Origin: Planctomycetota bacterium | GTDB lineage: Bacteria > Planctomycetota > UBA8742 > UBA2392 | NCBI GenBank assembly: GCA_019636195.1 | Contig: JAHBYA010000010.1 | Span: 1 to 64,000 of the forward strand | DNA: 64,000 bases | Direction: 5' to 3' | Shown: piece by piece, positions 17,401-24,264 of the stretch | Position numbering within the stretch: position 1 is the stretch's first letter | Layout of the letters: each line of letters opens with the position of its first letter | Position numbers and translations under genes: made by a program | The notes under the pieces: model-generated | Database searches by the model: none | The model's input: the letters and a program-made list of their open reading frames with translations, nothing else | Told to the model about the DNA's origin: nothing

Positions 17401-17713
17401 TTTCTTTCAGCAGGTTCTCGTTGGCAGCAAGCAGCGCCTCGCGCGGGCTGGGGCAGCCCTGCCCGTAAATCTGCAGCGCCTTCTTGGCCGCCGCCATCAC
17501 CAGCGCCGCCGCGGTGCCGTGGCCCGCCACGTCGGCCATGACGATGCCCAGCCGGCCCGGATCAACGACGACGAAGTCGTAAAAGTCGCCGCCCACATGG
17601 TCACAGGCCCGGTAACTGGCGGCGATCTCAAGGCCTTCGATGCGCGGGGCATCGGGCAGCATTGCCTCTTGTACCGTGCGCGCGCGGTTCAGCTCAGCCA
17701 TGGAATCGGCCAT
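14450..17713 (-). CDS. SpoIIE-type PP2C phosphatase - STAND ATPase - TPR fusion
   Basis: A 1087-residue signalling protein. Residues 1-245 are a PP2C/SpoIIE (RsbU-like) phosphatase with all metal Asp blocks: VGGDFYDF, MADVAGHG, IYTDGLTEAMN and RNDDEAII. Residues about 270-560 are a STAND (AfsR/NB-ARC-like) ATPase: IGRDRELNEL, Walker A TGTAGIGKTR, Walker B RLLLVLDNCD, and GIPLALELAAARV. From about 600 to the end are TPR-type helical repeats, e.g. NMGVIHNRLGEREQAIRQFNRAL. RsbU-class phosphatases dephosphorylate anti-sigma antagonists; here the TPR/STAND part probably senses a ligand or partner and switches the phosphatase. It is divergent from the three AAA+ genes with only 96 bp between them. 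Confidence 0.9.
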   Translation of the reverse strand: MADSMAELNRARTVQEAMLPDAPRIEGLEIAASYRACDHVGGDFYDFVVVDPGRLGIVMADVAGHGTAAALVMAAAKKALQIYGQGCPSPREALLAANENLLKEIPRGMFVSVFYGVLELANRRFAFSRAGHNPMLLSRDDQLHSYRPDGAVLGVMPSAALAQSLKEESIVLAPGDAVVIYTDGLTEAMNARREMLGQPRLEAALRETMGLSAEAIVAGVRGTADTFRAGAPRNDDEAIIVLRALQAPLVAPELEGDNSGIPGNLPPGTARLIGRDRELNELLNLLTAGQPCVTVTGTAGIGKTRLALGAASLVQGAYRAGVWRVDLSDARDIESVASHTAKALGVELSGGDALERIGHALQGRARARNGRLLLVLDNCDGCRGALVTAIDRWRSIAPGTGIVSTSRTAIGAGGESVYPLRPLQLPARKQTARIGSVDEATARKLAEIPAVALFVSRARERDPAFTLTPENADAIGQLCVRLDGIPLALELAAARVKVLTPRQMLERLAQRFALLRDQRGADARQNTLEGAIAWSWELLNEPERDTLAQLAVCRGGFFLELAEEVVDLSPHADAPLCMDIVESLHDKSLLDVQEIHALSGCRRFGMYESIRAYALAQLAKRGGIEPATARWRDALVRQARQVFDGNESDDIRRTQLQLELEGLSEIARSGEDTNAVWASLMAGGVYTRLGVIRTSLAMLERIQPFAPHGELQHRAAIALAMAKVYSDPAGAEQLLQQVPPESPRYSDALLALGHCYQNRGNGPGMAKVMDKIAALPKLTPRMHAQMLAGRGNSAVMTGDFDAAMQYYAEALARAEKLNERMLAGQVTGNMGVIHNRLGEREQAIRQFNRALELMQTQGHQLAESYWLVNLGIVLRETGKPEEAERHLKRALNLSRENGLREVEAGTLSTLAEIEAARGNIDRAIEMGEQACEIDRQVGNARALSAHLAGMLQIKYNAGRRDGYVDGLRKTVELCDSVGDRFGLAQQLLLLGGALVQQGRETADRAVLEEAAAVLRRSREVYTQTGSQIPLQTESQLAECLYWLGQRDEALSLARAVAAAKPNRGDDPEAITQANALLEKVNESRTAG

Positions 17714-17719
17714 GGTGCA

Positions 17720-17725
17720 AGCTTA
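17720..17725 (-). promoter_or_regulatory. -10 element of a likely leaderless promoter for the SpoIIE/STAND gene
   Basis: On the minus strand TAAGCT is six bases before the ATG at 17713 (spacer TGCACC). No Shine-Dalgarno sequence is present. Confidence 0.4.
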
Positions 17726-17745
17726 TCAATGCGCGTCCGACGGGC

Positions 17746-17774
17746 GAGACAGCGGGCACGCTCGTGCGTATGAT
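17746..17774 (+). promoter_or_regulatory. Candidate promoter for the AAA+ operon
   Basis: GAGACA (17746-17751) and TATGAT (17769-17774) have a 17-bp spacer in the divergent intergenic region. The GTG start of the first AAA+ gene is 36 bp further on. The -10 matches five of six and the -35 four of six. Confidence 0.4.
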
Positions 17775-17809
17775 TCGCGGCCTGAACCTGTTGAACGTTT
17801 GCGAGAGTC

Positions 17810-20800
17810 GTGGCCAACCTACCGTTTCAGTTGCAGGCGGTAATGCAGCGCCTTGAGGGCGATTCCTGGCTTGGCGAGGCGCTGTTCGTGCCGGAGATTT
17901 CGCGCCTGGCGCAGTCGCCGCTGCGGCTGCGGCGCGCGCTGGCCGGCAATGCCCGCAGCGTACTGGAGCGCACCGCGCTGCATGAGCTGATGCGCCGCCA
18001 CGCGCCGATTGACCCTCAGGTGAACGAGTACACGGTGAATCTGCCGGCGCACCGCGAGTTGCCGCTGTGGCACAAGGGGCTGGAGCTGCGCTTTCCGGCG
18101 GTGTGGTGGCGGCAGGGGGAGTCCTGCGTCGCGTTTGTGCCCGCATTGGGGCTTGAGGTCATAGCGGACACCGAAGCCGAGTTGCACCGGCGCGTGCCGC
18201 CGCAGATATTGCAGCACTTCGACGTCACGCGCCGTCACGACACAATGATGGGCCTGCTGCTGACCCAGCGCTGCACGGAGTTGTCGTGCCAGAAGCTTGA
18301 GCTTGAGCCCGACATCCCCACGCCCAAAGAGCGCGCAGTTCAGTATGCCCAAAGCCGCCAGCGCGAGTCCGTGTTACGCGAGGTCGCGGTTGAGCTTGCA
18401 GCCGCGCCGATCGAGCCCGCCTTTGAGCGCGATCCCGAGGTGCGCCTGCTGGCCGAAGCGCTGGGCCAGCCGGCCCCTGAAAGTGTGCTGTTGGTCGGCC
18501 CCAGCGGCGTCGGGAAGACCGCAATCTTCCGCGAGCTGGTACGGCGCCGCAACGAGCTGCAGTTTGCAGCCACACCGTTCTGGGCCACCAGCGGCTCAAG
18601 GCTGGTGGCGGGCATGAGCGGCTTCGGCATGTGGCAGCAGCGCTGTGATGACCTCAGGCGCGAAGCCTCAGGCACCCGTGCAATCGTGCATCTTGGCAAC
18701 CTTGTCGAACTGATGGAGGTCGGCAAAGGCAGCATGATCCGGCAAGGCGTGGCGGGGTTCCTGCGGCCCTTCATCGCCCGCGGCGAGTTGCAGTGCGTCG
18801 TGGAGTGCACGCCGGAGCAACTGCCGCGGATTGAAGCCGCCGACCCCCAATTGCTTGGCGCGTTCAAGCGCATCGAAATCGCAGAGCCTGCCCCGCAGGC
18901 AGCGCAGGCAATCCTGCTTTCCGTGGCGCATGAGCTGGCAGACGGCGGGCCGGACCCCATACAGATTGAAGCTTTGCAGACGCTTGACCGTCTGCACCGC
19001 CGCTACGCGACGTACAGCGCCTACCCGGGTCGCCCATTGCGCTTTCTGCGCAACTTGGTGGCGGACCGCAAGGCGGTGGCGACCGAAGCCGACGTGTACC
19101 AGGCCTTCACCCGCGAAACCGGTATGCCGCGCGAGCTGATCGATCCCGGCATCCCGCTCGATCCAGAGGCGACCCGCGGCTTTTTTGCAGGCCGCGTGAT
19201 GGGCCAGGATAGCGCGCTGGCGCTGGTCACCGACCTGCTGGCGACGGTCAAGGCCGGGCTGGCAAGGCCGGGCCGCCCGCTGGCCAGCTACCTGTTTGTC
19301 GGCCCGACCGGCGTGGGCAAGACCGAAACCGCCAAGGCGCTGGCCGAGTACCTTTTTGGCGACGCGCGGCGCATGACGCGCATTGACATGAGCGAGTATG
19401 CCAGCGGCGGCGCTGTTCGCAGGCTGGTGGGGGGTGCATTCGGCGATGAAGGGCTGCTGACCGCGGCGTTGCGCGAGCAGCCGTTTTGTGTGCTATTGCT
19501 GGACGAGTTTGAAAAGGCGCACCCCAGCTTCTTTGATCTGCTGCTGCAGGTGCTGGGCGAGGCGCGCCTGACTGACGCCGCCGGGCGACTGGCCGACTTC
19601 CGCAACGCGGTGGTGATCATGACCAGCAACCTCGGCGCTGAGAGCTTCATGCAGGGCGGGATGGGGTTTGCACCGCAGCCCGTTGACGCCCGGGAGCACT
19701 TCACGCGCGCCCTGGAGCGCTTCGTGCGGCCTGAGCTGGTCAACCGTATCGACCGCGTGGTGCCGTTCTCGCCGTTGCTGCCCGAAGTCGTTGAGAGAAT
19801 CGTGCGGCGCGAACTTGACCTGATCCGGCGGCGACCCGGCCTTTCCGCTACCGGCGCGACTCTGACCGTCGAAGACGACGCAGTAGGCCACCTTGCACAA
19901 AGGGCCTACCAGCCGGAACTGGGAGCGCGGCCGTTGAAGCGCGAAATCGCGTCCGCGCTGCTGGCGCCCCTGGCGGAGGCGTTGAACACGCAGAGCACCC
20001 AGTACGCCCTTGAAACCCAGGGAGTGCTGGTTGAAGGCGCGGTGAAGTTGCAGGCGATGCCGGCCAGGCAGCAGGGCGAAGCCCGGGCACGGACCGGCTA
20101 CGACAGCCGGCTAGCGCAACTTGCGTCGCGCGTGGCCGCGCTGCGCCGCAAACTGCAGAAGGCCAACGCTTCGCCGGCGCTGCTGTCGGTGCGCAACGCG
20201 GCATTTCGGCTTGAGCGTACACTTGAGCAGCACGCGCGCAGCAAGCGCAAACTGCCGCCGGTAGAAGGCGCATCGCGGCTGCCCGCGCTGAAGCTGTGCG
20301 AAGCCTCGTTCAGTGAAAGCCTGCTCGCGACCGCAGCCCTTGAGGACGAGCTGTTGCTGGCTGCGTTCGGGCACACACTCGCCGACGAAGCCGCACTCGG
20401 CGCGGCAGCCGATGAACGACAAGCCGCCTGGGACGAGGCGCTGCGCCGGCTGATGCGCCTGTCGGTGCGCCACCCTGACGCGGCAACGCTGTGGATCTAC
20501 AGCCACAACAACGACCTGATGTTTGACCTGGCGGGCGCATATCACAGCTGGTCGCGCGCACAGGGCATGCAGGGGCGTGTGTTCTGGGCAAGCGCGGTGC
20601 TGGACGCGGACGACGCCAGGGACCTGCGCACCCGCCAGGCAAGTGAAGAACTGGCGCGCGCCTGCCTGCTGTACGACGGCACCCGCGGCCCAAAGGCGGC
20701 ATTGTACCCGCCACGCGACGCGGAGTCTTTTCTGGCTGAACCGCGCGGCGAGCGCGGCGCAATTTTGCTGGCTGTGGAGGCGCCGGACGCTCATCTTCAG

Positions 20801-21091
20801 TTGACCGGCGAAACGGGTCTGCACCGCTTTCGACACGACCAGGAGTCCGAGCCGATCAACGTGCAGGTGGTCGTGCACGACACGGGCCCGCTGCAGGCGG
20901 CGCTGCCGTTGCCGGCAGGCGTCGCCGATGAGGGCGAAGTGCGGCGTCGCTACGAGCTTGCCACACGGCAGGCCCACGACACGGCGCTGGACATGGTCAC
21001 ACCCTGGACGGGGCGCGCGCTTGAGCAGGTGCTTGAACGCTGCATCGGCCCGGCGTTCGCGCGCAGGCTGGAAGGGCAGGTGGGGCTGTGA
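17810..21091 (+). CDS. Double-AAA+ ClpA/B-like ATPase with degenerate D1 and release-factor-like C-terminus (AAA-1)
   Basis: A 1093-residue ATPase. Residues 1-220 replace the Clp N domain with an unknown region. D1 has Walker A GPSGVGKT (about 230-237), but the Walker B reads AIVHLGN (291-297) with no acidic pair, so D1 should not hydrolyse ATP normally. D2 has GPTGVGKTE (498-506), VLLLDEFEKAH and the arginine-finger region ELVNRIDRVV. The D2 pore loop GYVG is replaced by GAFGDEG (541-547). There is no M domain. The C-terminal 340 residues include a segment (about 890-1007) resembling the PCRF domain of release factors, ending ETGLHRF; no GGQ follows. The next gene starts within its stop (GTGA). 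Start is GTG. Confidence 0.85.
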   Translation: MANLPFQLQAVMQRLEGDSWLGEALFVPEISRLAQSPLRLRRALAGNARSVLERTALHELMRRHAPIDPQVNEYTVNLPAHRELPLWHKGLELRFPAVWWRQGESCVAFVPALGLEVIADTEAELHRRVPPQILQHFDVTRRHDTMMGLLLTQRCTELSCQKLELEPDIPTPKERAVQYAQSRQRESVLREVAVELAAAPIEPAFERDPEVRLLAEALGQPAPESVLLVGPSGVGKTAIFRELVRRRNELQFAATPFWATSGSRLVAGMSGFGMWQQRCDDLRREASGTRAIVHLGNLVELMEVGKGSMIRQGVAGFLRPFIARGELQCVVECTPEQLPRIEAADPQLLGAFKRIEIAEPAPQAAQAILLSVAHELADGGPDPIQIEALQTLDRLHRRYATYSAYPGRPLRFLRNLVADRKAVATEADVYQAFTRETGMPRELIDPGIPLDPEATRGFFAGRVMGQDSALALVTDLLATVKAGLARPGRPLASYLFVGPTGVGKTETAKALAEYLFGDARRMTRIDMSEYASGGAVRRLVGGAFGDEGLLTAALREQPFCVLLLDEFEKAHPSFFDLLLQVLGEARLTDAAGRLADFRNAVVIMTSNLGAESFMQGGMGFAPQPVDAREHFTRALERFVRPELVNRIDRVVPFSPLLPEVVERIVRRELDLIRRRPGLSATGATLTVEDDAVGHLAQRAYQPELGARPLKREIASALLAPLAEALNTQSTQYALETQGVLVEGAVKLQAMPARQQGEARARTGYDSRLAQLASRVAALRRKLQKANASPALLSVRNAAFRLERTLEQHARSKRKLPPVEGASRLPALKLCEASFSESLLATAALEDELLLAAFGHTLADEAALGAAADERQAAWDEALRRLMRLSVRHPDAATLWIYSHNNDLMFDLAGAYHSWSRAQGMQGRVFWASAVLDADDARDLRTRQASEELARACLLYDGTRGPKAALYPPRDAESFLAEPRGERGAILLAVEAPDAHLQLTGETGLHRFRHDQESEPINVQVVVHDTGPLQAALPLPAGVADEGEVRRRYELATRQAHDTALDMVTPWTGRALEQVLERCIGPAFARRLEGQVGL

Positions 21092-24000
21092 AGTTCACGC
21101 TGCCGATCTACTGCGAGCGCACCGGCGACGAAAAGAACGGCGAGAGTTTCGCCGTGCGCCTGCTGTTCGCGCCGGAAGTTGAGGCTGTGCGCCCCGAGCT
21201 GAAGCGCGCCACCGATGCGCTGGCGGCAGCGGCGCGCAAGCTGCTGCAGCACAACTCCGCCGAAGCCCGGCACGAAGTGCTGGCATCGATCGCGTTTGCC
21301 CCGGAGCTGGAAGAACACGTGGTGACAGTGCCGATCACGTTGCGTCGGCGCAGCTTCAAGGTGCCCTACCTGTTTGCCGTGATGAGCGTGGGCGCGCGGC
21401 GCGTGGCGCTTACGCCGCGCCTGCCCGCCCTGGCCTTTGAGTATGCGCGCGGGGAAGACCTGTCGGCGCGCGCATCAGAGGTGCTGACGGCATGGTTCCG
21501 GAAGCTTGAGCGCGACGACGAAGAAGAGATTGACCCCGCCAAGGACGGCGTAAAGGGCAGCGCGTGGCTGGGCAGTCTAGACTTGAACGTGGATGTGGAT
21601 GCGACCTGGCAGCCCGCACGCGACGACAAGCGTGCGGAACTGGGCACCTTCGCAGCCATGAACGGCTCCGAGCAGCTGGCGCGGGTGGGGCGCCTTCTGA
21701 ACGCGCGCTACCCCGACGACCTGGACCGGGCCATTGACCGCGAAGACGAAGTCACGGAGCTGATGCGGCTGCTGCGTGAAAAGCACGCACGGCCCCTGGT
21801 GCTGCGCGGGCAGGCAGGCGCGGGCAAGACCGCCGTGATCCATGAGGCGCTGCGCCGGCTGATCGGGCAGCGTGGCACACAAAGCGACCGCAACCAGGTC
21901 TGGCTGGTCTCGCCGCAGCGGTTGATCAGCGGCATGATGTTCGTGGGCCAGTGGGAAAACCGCCTGCATGCGATTCTGGCCGAGTGCCGCCGCCGCAACC
22001 ATGTGCTGTACTTTGACGACCTGGTTGGCCTGTTCCGGGCCGGCATTTCCGCCAGCAGCAAGGTAAGCGTGGCCGAGGTGCTGAAGCCGCACCTTGAGCG
22101 CCGCGAGGTACGCGTGCTGGCGGAAGCCACGCCGGGACAGTGGCGTGTACTGGCCGAGCTCGACCGCAGCTTTGCCGACCTGTTCCACGCGCTGATGATC
22201 GAGCCGTCGTCGGGCGAACGCACGATGCGGATCATGCTGCACCAGCAGCGCGAGCTTGAGGCGCGCACGGGTTGCGAGTTCGATCTTGAGGCGCTGCCCA
22301 CTACCCTTGACCTGTCAAGCCGCTACCGCCGCGACCAGGCGTTGCCCGGCAGTGCGGCGGGATTTCTGCGGCAGGTGGCGATCAAGCGCCGCGGCAAGCC
22401 GGTCACGCGCCGAGACGTACTGCACGAGTTTGAGGCACGCAGCGGGCTCTCGGTGACGTTTCTGGATGAGCAGCAGCGGCTTTCGCGCGACGACATCCGC
22501 CAGGGCCTCACGCGCCGGGTAGTCGGCCAGCAGCGCGCGGTTGATGCGATTTGCGACGTCGTCAGCATTGCCAAGGCGCGGCTGAACGACCCCGGCAAGC
22601 CCCTGGGCAGCCTGCTGTTCCTCGGCCCCACGGGCGTAGGCAAGACTGAGTGTGCCAAGGCGCTGGCGGCCAGCCTGTATGGCAGCGCCGAGCGACTGCT
22701 GCGTTTTGACATGAACGAGTACCCCGATGCCGGCGCTGTTGCCCGGCTTGCCGGCACGCTGGCCGAACCGGAGGGGTTGCTCACGGGCGCCGTGCGCCGA
22801 CAGCCCTTTGCCGTCATCCTGCTGGATGAAATTGAAAAGGCGCACCCGGCGGCCTTTGACCTGCTGCTGCAGGTGCTGGGCGAAGGCCGCCTGACCGACG
22901 CACTGGGCCGCACAGCCGACTTCAGCAATTGCATCATCGTGCTGACCAGCAACCTTGGCGCGCAGGAAGCTGCGGGCGGGTTGGGCGTGGCGGGCCACGA
23001 CATGCGCGGCGATGCGGTTTATGTGGCCGCGGCGCGGCGCTTTTTCAGGCCGGAGTTCTTCAACCGGCTGGACCATGTGGTGCCCTTTGAACGACTGGGC
23101 CGCGAACAGGTGGGTGCAATCGCGCGGCACCTGCTACGCGACGTGCTGGCGCGCGAGGGACTTGCGCGGCGACGCTGCATCCTGCGCGTTACGCCGGCAG
23201 CGATGGAGCGCGTGATTGACCAGGGCTTTCACCCCGCACTCGGTGCGCGCGCCATCAAGCGTGAGCTTGAGCGGCAGTTGACCGTGCCGCTGGCGACACG
23301 CCTGGCAGCCATGGCGCCGGGAGTGCCGGTGGTGGTGGCGCTGGCCGCGGGCGGTGACGGCATTGACGTGTCAACGTCTGAGCTTGCGGGCGCCCGCTAC
23401 GCGCCCGACGCCGCCGCGCGCCTGCTGGGTATGCCGTCCGACGAAGCAATTGCGCTGATTGACCGCCTGCTGAACCACGCGGAAAAGCGCGTGGCCGACG
23501 AAGCGCCCAAAGGCGCGATTTCCGGCAGCGACGTGAGCCCCGCGCTGCGACGCTATTTCGCGATCAAGGCGCTGGTTGAGCAACTGGACCGCGCCGTCGA
23601 AAGCTATCTTGACTGGCGTGAACGCCGCACGGGCCGGGCCCAGCAGGCCGAGTACGTGCGCGTTGAGCCGGGTGCCTGGCTTGCTGTCAACTCGGCGACG
23701 GACGCGCGCAACCTGCTGGCGCAAGGCGCTGAGCCCGACGAGGGCGAAGCACGCATGTTGCGGCTGGCAGGCTCGGCGGCCCTGCTGGTACAGATGCTGG
23801 CCACGCCCGCCCAGCCGGATGAACGGGCGCTGCTGGTGGTGGAGCGACTGGGCGGCCTGTACTCAAGGGATGAACTGCAGGGCACGCTCAGCGCACTGTT
23901 GCGGCATCGCTTTGAGCTCGGGGTCGATTTCAAGCCCGGTGAAGATCGCCGTGAGATCGTGGTGTCTGGCTATCTCGCGCAGGCATTGACCCGGGCGCTT

Positions 24001-24264
24001 GAGGGCGTGTACCTGCATGTGGACGGGTCCGGCTTGACGCCGCTAGGAGTGCGGGCTGCAGCGCTGGCGCCCGGGCAGGACCCGGCGGCGGTGGCGGACG
24101 CGTTGCCCGCCGCCCCCCAGTTCCCGGTCATGCGGGTGAGTGTCGGGTCCGGCCTGGCGCTGGACGTGCGCGGGTCCATGCTTTCGCGCGAGTACCCGCC
24201 GCTGGCGCTGTTGCAGCAATGGCTGCTTGCGGCGATGCCGCTGCCGGAGGGGCCATGGGCGTAG
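21088..24264 (+). CDS. Double-AAA+ ClpA/B-like ATPase (AAA-2)
   Basis: A 1058-residue relative of AAA-1, translationally coupled to it by a 4-bp overlap. An N-terminal region of about 215 residues resembles that of AAA-1 in pattern. D1 has Walker A GQAGAGKT (241-248), an aromatic pore-loop candidate GMMFVGQW (282-289) and an intact acidic Walker B, VLYFDD (306-311). D2 has GPTGVGKTE (513-521), VILLDEIEKAH and FFNRLDHVV. The D2 pore loop is again not GYVG (RLAGTLAEPEG). The C-terminal 280 residues (about 780-1058) contain a stretch, EIVVSGYLAQALTRALEGVY, that weakly parallels the release-factor-like segment of AAA-1. Of the three, only this one keeps acidic Walker B motifs in both rings. Confidence 0.85.
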   Translation: MKFTLPIYCERTGDEKNGESFAVRLLFAPEVEAVRPELKRATDALAAAARKLLQHNSAEARHEVLASIAFAPELEEHVVTVPITLRRRSFKVPYLFAVMSVGARRVALTPRLPALAFEYARGEDLSARASEVLTAWFRKLERDDEEEIDPAKDGVKGSAWLGSLDLNVDVDATWQPARDDKRAELGTFAAMNGSEQLARVGRLLNARYPDDLDRAIDREDEVTELMRLLREKHARPLVLRGQAGAGKTAVIHEALRRLIGQRGTQSDRNQVWLVSPQRLISGMMFVGQWENRLHAILAECRRRNHVLYFDDLVGLFRAGISASSKVSVAEVLKPHLERREVRVLAEATPGQWRVLAELDRSFADLFHALMIEPSSGERTMRIMLHQQRELEARTGCEFDLEALPTTLDLSSRYRRDQALPGSAAGFLRQVAIKRRGKPVTRRDVLHEFEARSGLSVTFLDEQQRLSRDDIRQGLTRRVVGQQRAVDAICDVVSIAKARLNDPGKPLGSLLFLGPTGVGKTECAKALAASLYGSAERLLRFDMNEYPDAGAVARLAGTLAEPEGLLTGAVRRQPFAVILLDEIEKAHPAAFDLLLQVLGEGRLTDALGRTADFSNCIIVLTSNLGAQEAAGGLGVAGHDMRGDAVYVAAARRFFRPEFFNRLDHVVPFERLGREQVGAIARHLLRDVLAREGLARRRCILRVTPAAMERVIDQGFHPALGARAIKRELERQLTVPLATRLAAMAPGVPVVVALAAGGDGIDVSTSELAGARYAPDAAARLLGMPSDEAIALIDRLLNHAEKRVADEAPKGAISGSDVSPALRRYFAIKALVEQLDRAVESYLDWRERRTGRAQQAEYVRVEPGAWLAVNSATDARNLLAQGAEPDEGEARMLRLAGSAALLVQMLATPAQPDERALLVVERLGGLYSRDELQGTLSALLRHRFELGVDFKPGEDRREIVVSGYLAQALTRALEGVYLHVDGSGLTPLGVRAAALAPGQDPAAVADALPAAPQFPVMRVSVGSGLALDVRGSMLSREYPPLALLQQWLLAAMPLPEGPWA

